Source of the DNA: Dyadobacter sp. SG02 | Lineage (GTDB): Bacteria; Bacteroidota; Bacteroidia; Cytophagales; Spirosomataceae | Assembly: GCF_900109045.1 (NCBI RefSeq) | Contig: NZ_FNYL01000001.1 | Coordinates: 321,386-385,385, forward strand | Reading direction: 5' to 3' | Length of the DNA: 64,000 nt | Part shown: positions 17,863 to 26,382 of the stretch, in pieces | How positions within the stretch are numbered: the stretch's first letter is position 1 | Layout of the letters: every line of letters begins with the position of its first letter | Notes under the pieces: generated by a model | Database searches by the model: none | Told to the model about the DNA's origin: nothing | What the model saw: the letters and a program-made list of their open reading frames with translations, nothing else | Made by a program: the position numbers and the translations under genes

Positions 17863-19473
17863 ATGAAGAAAAAAAATAGTGCAGAAACCTGCAACCCTTT
17901 TAAACTTTTCGGCGTCATCAATATCGAAAGAAGTATATTTCAACTAACGTTCTTTGCTTTACTGATTTTTTCGCCTTATCTGTTCGCACAGAAAGCATTA
18001 CCTCAAACACAGCCTCCTCAAAGCGAAGGTCTGATTGAGATCCTGAAATCGGACGAGCTGGAAATTATTAATCAGCCCGGAGACGATTCAAGGAGGGTGA
18101 CCAATGGCGTTTTCAGGCATAAGGGGGCACTTTTGTACAGCAACCTTGCCATCCAGCACATCAATTCCAATATGATTGAGGCGTTTGGCAATGTCAGAAT
18201 CGTTCAGGGGGACACGGTGACGGTTACGGGAGACACACTTTATTATTACGGAAACACCCGTCTCGCCATTGTGAGTGGAAGGAAAACTGTCCTGAAAGAC
18301 ACGAAAAAAACGCTCACGACCCGCAAAATCGAGTACGATATGGCCAATGGGATTGCCTATTACAAGCAGCCCGGCCGGACCGTCGACGAAGAGAATGTAC
18401 TTACCAGCAAGGAAGGACTCTACAATACAGCCACCAAGGAGTTTACGTATTATAAAAATGTGAAGCTGGTCAATAAGAAATACACGCTCACTACCGATAC
18501 GCTGCTCTACAACTCGATCACCAAGTGGTCGTATTTCAATGGAAAGACCAAAATCGTGAACAAGGACGGTACTGTTGTAGGAACTAAGGGGCAATACAAT
18601 ACGGAATCGACTCAGTCCACATTTCATACGCGCACGACGGTCGACAACGAAACGTATACGCTCACCGCCGATTCGCTGGTGGTAGATGGAAAATCCAATG
18701 ACGGCAAGGGGAAGGGAAATGTGGTGATTGTAGCCAAAAAGGATAAAACAGTTCTTAACGGCGACGAAGGATATTACTGGAAAACAAAAGGTTACTCCAA
18801 AATTTTCGGACATGCCTATGTAAGGAATGTCGTATCCGAAGACACGCTTTATATCCGCGCCGACACGCTGTATTCGTTCGAAAACGCACGCGACAGCACG
18901 AGAAAGCTGATCGGAGACCGTAACGTATTCATTTACAAATCCGATTTCCAAGGGAAATGTGATTCGATCACCTACAACACCGCCGATTCGATCATCCGCT
19001 TTTTCCGTAAACCGATCCTTTGGAGCGATCAACATTACCAGATGGAAGCCGATTCGATCACCGCATTTTTGGTGAGCAACGAGATCAACCGAATGCTTCT
19101 CAAGGGAAAATCTTTCGTCATCACGGAAGATACGCTCGTGAAGCAATTCAACCAGGTGAAGGGCCGGACGATCAACGCCTATTTTCAGACCGGAAACAAG
19201 TTGAAACAGGTGCTCGTAGACGGCAATGGGGAAAGTGCCTACTATGCGGTAGACGATAAGCAGAAAAATATCGGTTTAAACAGGGTCGAATGCGGGAGGA
19301 TGAATCTCCTTTTCGAAGATAACCGGGTTCAGCGGATCGCGTTCATCGGGAAGCCGGACGGGAAGTTGATACCTCCCTCCAAAATAAAGCCCGCGGAACG
19401 GCAACTGGACGGTTTCAGCTGGCGTATTGCCGAGAAGCCAACGAAGGCCAAGACGACCTGGCAGGAAAAATAA
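17863..19473 (+). CDS. OstA-like protein (LptA/LptD N-terminal beta-jellyroll family)
   Basis: The 536-residue protein has a signal sequence (hydrophobic stretch about 28-43, ending LFAQ). The remainder is made of repeated short strands of the OstA type (DTVTVTGDTLYYYG, YTLTTDTLLYNS, DTLYIRADTLYS, CDSITYNTADSIIRF), with the recurring D-S/T-L-Y and Y-motif spacing of periplasmic LPS-transport jellyrolls. In Bacteroidota such proteins accompany lipopolysaccharide export; lptC at 27470 belongs to the same pathway. The family name is confident, the exact role is inferred. A minus-strand open frame covers much of it but has no protein-like features. Confidence 0.88.
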   Translation: MKKKNSAETCNPFKLFGVINIERSIFQLTFFALLIFSPYLFAQKALPQTQPPQSEGLIEILKSDELEIINQPGDDSRRVTNGVFRHKGALLYSNLAIQHINSNMIEAFGNVRIVQGDTVTVTGDTLYYYGNTRLAIVSGRKTVLKDTKKTLTTRKIEYDMANGIAYYKQPGRTVDEENVLTSKEGLYNTATKEFTYYKNVKLVNKKYTLTTDTLLYNSITKWSYFNGKTKIVNKDGTVVGTKGQYNTESTQSTFHTRTTVDNETYTLTADSLVVDGKSNDGKGKGNVVIVAKKDKTVLNGDEGYYWKTKGYSKIFGHAYVRNVVSEDTLYIRADTLYSFENARDSTRKLIGDRNVFIYKSDFQGKCDSITYNTADSIIRFFRKPILWSDQHYQMEADSITAFLVSNEINRMLLKGKSFVITEDTLVKQFNQVKGRTINAYFQTGNKLKQVLVDGNGESAYYAVDDKQKNIGLNRVECGRMNLLFEDNRVQRIAFIGKPDGKLIPPSKIKPAERQLDGFSWRIAEKPTKAKTTWQEK

Positions 19474-19560
19474 CCTATTACTCAGAAATTTTGTCCCGAG
19501 TTAGCTGTCGGCACGATTTTTTACCATACAAAAATAAAGTTACCCGTTCGCACAATATAT

Positions 19561-19592
19561 TTTGAATATACAATTATTTCTCTATATTTTTG
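19561..19592 (+). promoter_or_regulatory. Bacteroidota-type promoter for the T9SS protein
   Basis: TTTG at 19561-19564 and TATTTTTG at 19585-19592 (exact TAnnTTTG) are separated by 20 bp. The start codon at 19652 leaves a leader of about 50 bases. This is one of the best promoter matches in the window. Confidence 0.65.
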
Positions 19593-19651
19593 TAGCGTAC
19601 TTTTCAGCTAAAAATACATAACGCATTAGTCAAAAGTATCCGATTGCAGCT

Positions 19652-20269
19652 ATGAAAAGAACTATACGTTTTATATATATGATTTTAGCCTTAGCCCTGA
19701 GTATTCAAGGGTTACAGGCCCAAAGTGTCTCGGGGGGAAGCCGCCTGAATATGGTCGGCAAAAAGAAAGCCCCCGCTACCCAGAGCATCAAATTCTCAAA
19801 CTTTTCAAGCGGTACCAGCTACAAACCGCTGACTTTGCAAAATCCAAAAGCGCTGAACAGATTCTACACTTCGTTTCTTTTTGCTTCCGCGAACCCGGCA
19901 GATAACAACACACTGGCTGTCGAAGTCGCAGAAAAATCGGGCGAAAAGAAATCACCTGCCCTGGAAGCACAGTTGAGAGCAGAAGAGCTACTGTTTGTGA
20001 ACGACAAGATTTCGGTTTCCAATGTATACCCCAATCCTGCGAGCGAATATGCTGAAATCGATTTCACGATCAACCCGGGCCTGCGCGATGCGAAACTTAC
20101 TTTTTACAATGTACTCGGTTCGCAGATCCAGGAATTCACTCTCAACAAAAACGAGCGTAAATTACGTGTTAACACCAGGGACATGGCTACCGGCCTGTAT
20201 TTCTATCAGTTGTCGGTCGATGGCAAAAAAGTGGCTACCAAGAAAATGCTCGTTCGCCATCAGCAATAG
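19652..20269 (+). CDS. T9SS type A sorting domain-containing protein
   Basis: The 205-residue protein has a signal peptide (to about residue 24, LQAQ) and an unstructured middle. A C-terminal sorting domain covers about residues 115-205: VSNVYPNPASEYAEI, then LTFYNVLGSQI, ATGLYFYQL and KKMLV. This domain sends cargo through the type IX secretion system and is usually removed at the surface. The cargo part is short (about 90 residues) and matches no enzyme I know. It has its own promoter and terminator, so it is expressed alone. Confidence 0.9.
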   Translation: MKRTIRFIYMILALALSIQGLQAQSVSGGSRLNMVGKKKAPATQSIKFSNFSSGTSYKPLTLQNPKALNRFYTSFLFASANPADNNTLAVEVAEKSGEKKSPALEAQLRAEELLFVNDKISVSNVYPNPASEYAEIDFTINPGLRDAKLTFYNVLGSQIQEFTLNKNERKLRVNTRDMATGLYFYQLSVDGKKVATKKMLVRHQQ

Positions 20270-20290
20270 GCTAATTTTTAACACTATATC

Positions 20291-20325
20291 AGCTACGCAT
20301 TCGTTATGGACGTGTAGCTTTTTTT
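20291..20325 (+). terminator. Intrinsic terminator after the T9SS gene
   Basis: AGCTAC (20291) pairs with GTAGCT (20314-20319), followed by seven T. It lies directly before bamD. Confidence 0.7.
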
Positions 20326-20327
20326 AT

Positions 20328-20335
20328 TACCTTTG
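20328..20335 (+). promoter_or_regulatory. -7 box immediately before bamD
   Basis: TACCTTTG fits TAnnTTTG exactly and ends only 8 bases before the bamD start codon. If used, transcription would begin almost at the ATG and the mRNA would be leaderless or nearly so. No TTG is seen 19-20 bp upstream. Confidence 0.4.
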
Positions 20336-20343
20336 CAGTTAAT

Positions 20344-21267
20344 ATGCGAAAAAACAGTCCGGCAAGCTATTTCTTGCTATTCATTGCAATCCTTGTTGTT
20401 ACTTCCTGCAGTAAGTTCTCCAAGTTACAAAAGACAGGTACAGATCAGCAGAAGTATGATGCTGCCATGGCCTATTACAAAAAGGCGGACTATTACCGCG
20501 CAGGACTGCTGTTTGAGGAGTTGATTCCTTTATTGAAAGGAAGTACCGAATCTGAGCTCGCGCAGTTCTATTACGCCTACACGCAATACCATCAGAGTCA
20601 GTACAATACCAGCCAGTTTCTCTTTAAGAAATTTTACGACACCTACGCACGTAGCGACTATGCGCAGGAGTCGTTGTACATGCACGCGTTTTCTTTATAC
20701 AAAGATTCTTCGCCATACAACCTCGATCAGACGAGTACTTTCACGGCGATCTCTGCTATGCAGGATTTTATCAACACTTATCCTGACAGCCCGTTCCGCG
20801 AAGAATGTACCCGTTATATCCTGGAACTAAGGTCCAAACTGGAACGGAAAGCTTACGAGCGTGCGAGGTTGTACCACAAGATCAGTGATTTTAACCCGAT
20901 GTCGCTTAAATCCGCGGTTATTTCGATTGAGAACTTCCGCAAAGATTTCCCGGATTCGCAATACAACGAAGAGCTTGCATTCCTGAAAGTTGAATCCCAG
21001 TTCAACCTGGCGTCCAACAGTTTCAGCGACAAGCAAAAAGAAAGATACCAGGAAGTCGTTAAGTTCTATCAGGAACTTGTGGATAAATACCCGACTGGCA
21101 AATACAACCGCGACGCCGAAAAAATGTTCGACGACAGTCAGAAACAGATCGAAGTGATCGCCAAAGTGGAAGCGGAACGTCAAAAACTGAAAGAATCTCA
21201 ACCAGATCCGGCTACCAAACCGGCTAAGGTGACCACGCCTGCCATCAGCACCCCGAACGGTCAATAG
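20344..21267 (+). CDS. bamD: Outer membrane protein assembly factor BamD
   Basis: BamD is the lipoprotein partner of BamA in inserting beta-barrels into the outer membrane. The 307-residue product has a lipobox (LVVTSC, Cys22), then repeated TPR-like helices: YDAAMAYYKKADYYRAGLLFEEL, FYYAYTQYHQSQY, then FINTYPDSPFREEC and FRKDFPDSQYNEE. It ends in a Lys/Pro/Thr-rich tail. Length is typical for Bacteroidota. The fixed lipobox position confirms the ATG at 20344. The omega-like polymerase subunit follows after 47 bases. Confidence 0.94.
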   Translation: MRKNSPASYFLLFIAILVVTSCSKFSKLQKTGTDQQKYDAAMAYYKKADYYRAGLLFEELIPLLKGSTESELAQFYYAYTQYHQSQYNTSQFLFKKFYDTYARSDYAQESLYMHAFSLYKDSSPYNLDQTSTFTAISAMQDFINTYPDSPFREECTRYILELRSKLERKAYERARLYHKISDFNPMSLKSAVISIENFRKDFPDSQYNEELAFLKVESQFNLASNSFSDKQKERYQEVVKFYQELVDKYPTGKYNRDAEKMFDDSQKQIEVIAKVEAERQKLKESQPDPATKPAKVTTPAISTPNGQ

Positions 21268-21314
21268 CGGCACCATTTATATTGTTTTAAGAATTTTAAC
21301 TATATCAGACCATT

Positions 21315-21626
21315 ATGGCAACGAATCCATCGATCATTACCCGTGATACAGACAAGATAGCGGCGGTAACAGGTAACCTGTATGAATCCGTATCGGTCAT
21401 TTCTAAAAGGGCACGCCAGATTTCCAGCAAAATGAAGGAAGAGCTGAACAACAAACTGGCCGAGTTTGCTTCCGGTGTGGATAACCTCGAAGAAGTGTTT
21501 GAAAACAGAGAACAAATCGAAATTTCGAAATTTTACGAGCGTATGCCTAAGGCTGGAAGCATTGCCATCGATGAGTTCATCGAAGGTAAAACTTACCACA
21601 GCTACCGCGATACGACAGAAGAATAA
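21315..21626 (+). CDS. rpoZ: RNA polymerase omega-like (Rpb6-type) subunit
   Basis: The 103-residue protein matches the Bacteroidota Rpb6/omega family: ITRDTDKIAAVTGNLYESV at the start, ISKRARQISSKMKEEL as the core helix, then an acidic C-terminal part ending YRDTTEE. It binds the beta-prime subunit and helps assemble RNA polymerase. It sits between bamD and coaBC, the usual order in this phylum, and is closed by a strong terminator. Confidence 0.92.
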   Translation: MATNPSIITRDTDKIAAVTGNLYESVSVISKRARQISSKMKEELNNKLAEFASGVDNLEEVFENREQIEISKFYERMPKAGSIAIDEFIEGKTYHSYRDTTEE

Positions 21627-21644
21627 TACGACTGTATTGGACGA

Positions 21645-21680
21645 AGCCCGCCAGGAATCTGATTCCCGGCGGGCTTTTTG
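21645..21680 (+). terminator. Intrinsic terminator between rpoZ and coaBC
   Basis: AGCCCGCC at 21645 pairs with GGCGGGCT ending at 21675. An inner GGAAT/ATTCC helix extends the stem, and T5-G-T5 follows. It separates coaBC from the upstream operon, which supports a coaBC start downstream of this point. Confidence 0.85.
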
Positions 21681-21735
21681 TTTTTATCTGGTTAACTTTA
21701 CACCATTGGACCACGATCATTCAAATAGCCATAAA

Positions 21736-22944
21736 TTGAATCTGAAAGGTAAAAAGATACTGCTGGGCATTTCGGGTAGTATTGCTGCTTATAAATCCGC
21801 ATTACTGGTACGTCTTCTTGTAAAAGCAGAAGCAGAAGTCCGTGTGGTAATGACCCAATCGGCAACCGAGTTTATCACACCACTGACGTTGTCGACACTC
21901 TCCAAAAACCCCGTTCTAACCTCATTTACCAAAAATGAAACAGGCGAATGGAATAATCATGTCGAACTCGGGCTTTGGGCTGACCTGATCATCATTGCAC
22001 CCGCGACGGCAAAAACGCTCTCCAAATGTGCCAGTGGCCATTGCGACGACCTTTTGACGGCTATATATCTTTCGGCCCGATGCCCGGTGTTCTTCGCGCC
22101 TGCAATGGATGTGGATATGTTCAAACATCCCTCCACACAGCATAATATTGAAAAACTGGTGAGCTACGGCAATAGCTTTATTTCACCTGAACACGGGGAA
22201 CTGGCCAGCGGATTAATCGGCGACGGACGGTTAGCCGAGCCGGAGAATATTGTTAAAATACTTGACAACCATTTCGCGAAACGGCCTGTTGCCGGTTCCA
22301 GGCGCGTCCTCATTACTGCCGGGCCAACAGTAGAACCGCTCGATCCGGTAAGATTTATCAGCAACCGTTCCTCCGGCAAAATGGGGTACGCCATTGCGGA
22401 AGCCTTTGCGGCCGCAGGCGCACACGTAACGCTCGTGAGCGGACCTACACATCTGAAAACGTCCAATCCGAATATTAAAACAATCGCCGTTGAAACTGCC
22501 GGCCAGATGTTCCAGGCTGCAAAAGATCATTTCGAAGCGAACGATCTGATCATTTTCGCAGCAGCGGTGGCCGATTATACACCGAGGTATGTCGCTGAGC
22601 AAAAGATCAAAAAGCAAGGCGACAGTATGGTGTTGGATCTTGCCAAAACGACCGATATTGCAGGAACGCTGGGCGCAATGAAAAGATCGGGGCAGTTAAT
22701 CATCGGTTTTGCGCTTGAAACAGAGAATGAACTGAACCACGCGCAGGACAAACTGACCCGGAAGAATTTCGATTATATTGTCTTAAATTCGCTGAATGAC
22801 CCCGGAGCAGGTTTCGCACACGATACCAACAAAATAACCGTTATTGACAAAGACAAAAATGTGCAGCAATTCGACCTTAAATCCAAAGAAGAGGTCGCGC
22901 AGGACATTCTAAATATCGTATTAGGCAAATGGAGCGAAGCATAA
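21736..22944 (+). CDS. coaBC: Bifunctional phosphopantothenoylcysteine decarboxylase / phosphopantothenate-cysteine ligase
   Basis: CoaBC performs two steps of coenzyme A synthesis. I place the start at TTG 21736, giving NLKGKKILLGISGSIAAYK; the frame is open upstream to 21466, but that part covers the rpoZ gene and the terminator. The CoaC half has the FMN-binding start, active-site His in NHVELGLWAD and the PAMDVDMF motif. The CoaB half begins near SRRVLITAGPTVEPLDPVRFISNRSSGKMG and holds AAAVADYTP and KI-K dipeptides. Length (402 residues) is normal. The stop overlaps the next gene by 16 bases. Confidence 0.95.
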   Translation: MNLKGKKILLGISGSIAAYKSALLVRLLVKAEAEVRVVMTQSATEFITPLTLSTLSKNPVLTSFTKNETGEWNNHVELGLWADLIIIAPATAKTLSKCASGHCDDLLTAIYLSARCPVFFAPAMDVDMFKHPSTQHNIEKLVSYGNSFISPEHGELASGLIGDGRLAEPENIVKILDNHFAKRPVAGSRRVLITAGPTVEPLDPVRFISNRSSGKMGYAIAEAFAAAGAHVTLVSGPTHLKTSNPNIKTIAVETAGQMFQAAKDHFEANDLIIFAAAVADYTPRYVAEQKIKKQGDSMVLDLAKTTDIAGTLGAMKRSGQLIIGFALETENELNHAQDKLTRKNFDYIVLNSLNDPGAGFAHDTNKITVIDKDKNVQQFDLKSKEEVAQDILNIVLGKWSEA

Positions 22945-23855
22945 AACTACTAATCCTGACCATCCCGCTGCTTTTAGGGGCCCTCGCGCAACGTGCGCAC
23001 GCGCAGGAATTCCTGTTCACGGTCAATCTCAACTATGAGCAACTGGTGGCGCAGCAAAAGACTGATCCACAGTCGATGAATCAGTTGCAGACCTACATGA
23101 ATGATTTTCTGAACAATACGCGCTGGACCAACGATCAGTTTACGAAGGAAGAGAAGATCAAATGCAAGCTCAATGTGAACCTCACGCGCTCGCTGGCGCA
23201 GGGAAGCTACGAGGGCAACGCACAGCTTGTGGTATCGCGGCCCGTGTATGGCTCGACGTATGAAACCGTGCTGTTTACTTACGTCGATAAAAATTTCACA
23301 TTTACCTACCTCCCAAGTACACAGCTGTATTTTAATGAAAACAGCTACACCGAAGAGCTTCCGTACATTCTGGCATTCTACGCCAATATTGCACTGATTT
23401 TCGATTACGACTCGTTCAGCAAAATGGGCGGATCGCCCTATGTGCAAAAGGCATTCAACCTGGTGAACCTTGCGCGAAACGCTTCACCGAACAAGCGTGG
23501 CTGGGACTCGAACGGGGATTCAAAAAATCGCTATTGGCTGATTGAGAACCTTCAAAGCCAACAATTTACGCCATTCCGCGAGGGGATGTACAAATACTAT
23601 CGCCAAGGCCTGGATGTGGCAACGCAGAATCCTGCCGAAACCCGTGCGAAAGTGCTTGAATTTCTGAACACGATGAAAGAAGTCAATCAGCTTCGTCCGG
23701 CGAGCGTGGTAGTGAACTCATTTTTTGACGCCAAATCGGATGAGCTGTACAAAATAATGATTGAAGGATTGCCCGAACAGCGCGTTCAGGCTTACACTTT
23801 GCTGGTTAATCTCGACCCTTCGAAAACCCAGATGTACCAGCGGCTGTCTATGTAG
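22929..23855 (+). CDS. porD: PorD-like type IX secretion protein (DUF4835 family)
   Basis: The 308-residue protein has a signal peptide ending near AHAQ (residue 26). It continues with EFLFTVNLNYEQL, INTRWTND-like and RYWLIENLQSQQF segments characteristic of the DUF4835/PorD family, which is found next to coaBC in Bacteroidota. PorD is needed for type IX secretion in Porphyromonas, but its exact place in the machine is unclear. Its gene overlaps coaBC by 16 bases. A T9SS cargo gene lies 3 kb upstream. Confidence 0.88.
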   Translation: MERSIKLLILTIPLLLGALAQRAHAQEFLFTVNLNYEQLVAQQKTDPQSMNQLQTYMNDFLNNTRWTNDQFTKEEKIKCKLNVNLTRSLAQGSYEGNAQLVVSRPVYGSTYETVLFTYVDKNFTFTYLPSTQLYFNENSYTEELPYILAFYANIALIFDYDSFSKMGGSPYVQKAFNLVNLARNASPNKRGWDSNGDSKNRYWLIENLQSQQFTPFREGMYKYYRQGLDVATQNPAETRAKVLEFLNTMKEVNQLRPASVVVNSFFDAKSDELYKIMIEGLPEQRVQAYTLLVNLDPSKTQMYQRLSM

Positions 23856-23868
23856 CGAATATAAATCA

Positions 23869-24123
23869 ATGAGTAAACGATTAATAAGAGTCCAGCGCGA
23901 CGAAATACAGGGCAAACAACACATTTTGCAAAAACAGCCGCTCAATGCAGTCCTTTCCAATGGAAATACCATTTTTGGCAGATTAATATCCATCGACGCG
24001 GCACAGCTGATACTGAAAGATACCCGTGACCACCAGCATAAGATCGCCCTTTCGGACTTGTATGAAGTGGTTTATGACGACGATCAGGGAGTCGTACCAC
24101 CAAGCAGGCATACTACATTATAA
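23869..24123 (+). CDS. Small Sm-like (LSM-fold) protein, putative
   Basis: I take the start at ATG 23869 (MSKRLIRVQRDEI), 14 bases after porD, giving 84 residues; longer readings cover porD. Residues 20-68 follow an Sm1-type pattern: LNAVLSNGNTIFGRLISID, then AQLILKD and HKIALSDLYEVVYD, as in Hfq or LSM proteins. The family's typical Sm2 Lys-His is not evident. It could bind RNA or protein. It is placed between porD and recN, and its function is not known to me. Confidence 0.7.
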   Translation: MSKRLIRVQRDEIQGKQHILQKQPLNAVLSNGNTIFGRLISIDAAQLILKDTRDHQHKIALSDLYEVVYDDDQGVVPPSRHTTL

Positions 24124-24252
24124 AATTGGGGTTACGTCCTGTTATATTTCCTAATTGGGAAGATCATCCCTATATTCGTATCGGAGACGACCTTGATCCC
24201 TTCATCATAGCCAGGTTGCATCATCTCCGGCAATCTGCTGCCTAAATTAGAC

Positions 24253-25908
24253 ATGCTTTCTAATTTACTGATCAAAAACTATGCGCTGATAAAGCACCTG
24301 GAAATGTCGCCCGACCCCGGGCTGAACATCATTACAGGTGAAACGGGTGCCGGAAAATCCATTATGCTTGGTGCAATAGGCCTTCTGCTCGGAAACAGGG
24401 CGGACGCAAAATCGTTATATGACAGTAGCGAGAAATGCGTTATCGAAGGTACTTTCAACCTAAAAGGTTACGATCTCGCCCCCAATTTCGAGGACGAAAA
24501 TCTCGACTTTTCGGAAGAGTGCATTGTGCGGCGGGAAATTTCCGCTGCCGGCAAATCGAGGGCGTTCATCAACGATACGCCAGTTAATCTCGAAACCCTG
24601 CGGAAGATCGGCATGCAGCTGCTCGACGTTCATTCGCAGCATGATTCGATATTGCTGGGCAACAACGAATTTCAACTGCGGGTTGTAGATTCCTACGCCG
24701 AAAACGCTGATCGGCTCAAAATATACCAAACGGATTTCAATGCTTACCGCGAAGCCGTAAAAGCATTCGAGGAATTGAAACGGCAAGCACACCAGCTCCG
24801 CAAGGAATTCGATTACGACCAGTTTCTTTTTCAGGAATTGAATAACGCGGGTTTGAAAGCCGACGAACAGGAAAAGCTGGAACATGAGCTGACCATTCTC
24901 GAGAACGCGGTAGAGATTAAAGAAAAACTCCAACTGGCACATGCCTATCTCGATAATCCTGAAAATTCAGCACTTGATTTGCTTAAAAATGCCGTCAGCT
25001 CACTCACGCAGGCGTCGCGGCTTGTGAATGAGTATGATGTTCTGCGCCAGCGCGCCCAAAGTGCATTGATTGAACTCCGGGACCTGGCCGAGGAAATCGA
25101 TCAGGTAAATGGAGGTGTGGAGTTGGATTCTGCGCGTACCGAGGTGGTCCAGGAACGGCTCGACCTCATTTATTCATTGCTCAAAAAACACCAGGTCTCG
25201 AATATTGGGCAATTGCTGGATATCGAAGCCGCTTTGCAGGACAAGCTGAGCATTGTCATGAATCTCGACGAGGATCTGATCAAGGCGGAGAAGAAAGTTG
25301 CGCAGACGCACGACAAAATGCTGACGGGCGCGAAAGTACTTTCAGAGAGACGCAAGAAAGTGACCAAAGCCATTGAAAAGCTTATCCTTGACAGGCTTTA
25401 TGAACTCGGCATCCCTAATGCTTCGCTTAGTATTCAGATTACAGAAACCACACCAACTCCCAACGGAATAGACTCGGTAACCTTCCTTTTCAGCGGTAAC
25501 AAAGGCATCGTTCCCCAGGAATTGAAATTAGTTGCCTCCGGTGGGGAATTTTCCCGGCTGATGATGGTTATTAAGTATATACTCGCCGACAAGCGAAAGC
25601 TGCCGACCATTATTTTTGACGAAATCGATACCGGGGTTTCCGGGGAGATCGCCAAAAAGATGGGGAAAATGATGCAAAATATGGCCGTAAATCACCAGAT
25701 TATCGCCATAACGCATTTGCACCAGATTGCCAGTAGCGGTGATGCGCACTATTTCGTATACAAAGATCACTCCTCCGACAGAACCGTCAGCAGGATTAAA
25801 AAACTCACCATCGATGAACGTGTACAGGAGATCGCCCAAATGATCGGCGGCCATAATCCTTCGGAAGCCGTGCTGCACAATGCGCGCGAAATGATCCTCA
25901 GAGATTAA
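24253..25908 (+). CDS. recN: DNA repair protein RecN
   Basis: RecN is an SMC-like ATPase that acts at DNA double-strand breaks. The 551-residue protein has Walker A in GETGAGKS (about residues 30-37), two long coiled-coil arms (about 150-350), the ABC signature region ASGGEFSRLMMVIKYIL and Walker B in TIIFDEIDTGVSGEIA, and it ends in the D-loop/H-loop part AITHLHQIAS. Length is normal. The 129-base gap before it holds no clear promoter and contains a short minus-strand open frame that overlaps the recN start. Confidence 0.96.
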   Translation: MLSNLLIKNYALIKHLEMSPDPGLNIITGETGAGKSIMLGAIGLLLGNRADAKSLYDSSEKCVIEGTFNLKGYDLAPNFEDENLDFSEECIVRREISAAGKSRAFINDTPVNLETLRKIGMQLLDVHSQHDSILLGNNEFQLRVVDSYAENADRLKIYQTDFNAYREAVKAFEELKRQAHQLRKEFDYDQFLFQELNNAGLKADEQEKLEHELTILENAVEIKEKLQLAHAYLDNPENSALDLLKNAVSSLTQASRLVNEYDVLRQRAQSALIELRDLAEEIDQVNGGVELDSARTEVVQERLDLIYSLLKKHQVSNIGQLLDIEAALQDKLSIVMNLDEDLIKAEKKVAQTHDKMLTGAKVLSERRKKVTKAIEKLILDRLYELGIPNASLSIQITETTPTPNGIDSVTFLFSGNKGIVPQELKLVASGGEFSRLMMVIKYILADKRKLPTIIFDEIDTGVSGEIAKKMGKMMQNMAVNHQIIAITHLHQIASSGDAHYFVYKDHSSDRTVSRIKKLTIDERVQEIAQMIGGHNPSEAVLHNAREMILRD

Positions 25909-25937
25909 TGTACACCTATTCGGTAAACCCGATTTAC

Positions 25938-26375
25938 ATGAAAAACCTTATCCTTCTATCGTTCCTGATCACGCTTTGTATGGCATGTGGTAAGGACAAA
26001 AATCAGGAAAAAATCGTCGGCCTCGAAACGGAAGTGTTGGCGATCCACGACGAAGTAATGCCCAAGCAGGAAGACATTGTGAGCCTGCAATCGCAGCTTT
26101 CGAAAAAAATCCAGGGCATTGATAGCCTTCAAAATGTGGGTGTGAGCAGCAATACCATGGCCGAACAACGCATTAAAGCAGTGGATTTGAACCAGAAACT
26201 GACTGATGCAGATAAACTCATGATGGACTGGATGCACGCCTACCGCGGCGATTCTGCGAAAAAACTGGACCCCAAACAAGCTGTCCTCTATTTCGAAACT
26301 GAGAAGGAACGGATCTTGCTCGTAAAGCAGGCCACACTGAAATCGATTCAGGAGGCAAAAACATTTTTAGAATAA
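25938..26375 (+). CDS. Small helical lipoprotein, unknown function
   Basis: From ATG 25938 the product is 145 residues; an in-frame ATG at 25908 would add 10 residues but overlaps the recN stop region. The lipobox is LCMAC (Cys17). The rest is charged and helical, with two segments likely to form a coiled coil (KIVGLETEVLAIHDEVMPK and IKAVDLNQKLTDADKLM). It stands between recN and the SCO1-like gene with a 7-base gap to the latter. I recognise no domain. An envelope location is inferred from the lipobox. Confidence 0.75.
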   Translation: MKNLILLSFLITLCMACGKDKNQEKIVGLETEVLAIHDEVMPKQEDIVSLQSQLSKKIQGIDSLQNVGVSSNTMAEQRIKAVDLNQKLTDADKLMMDWMHAYRGDSAKKLDPKQAVLYFETEKERILLVKQATLKSIQEAKTFLE

Positions 26376-26382
26376 CCCGTTT

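Noticed and set aside
18088..19146. Long minus-strand open frame (352 codons) opposite the OstA-like gene
   Set aside because: It has no signal, domain or ribosome site and mirrors the codon pattern of the real gene on the plus strand.
21466..21735. Long N-terminal extension of coaBC
   Set aside because: It would cover the end of rpoZ and a strong terminator; the family start motif begins at the TTG at 21736.
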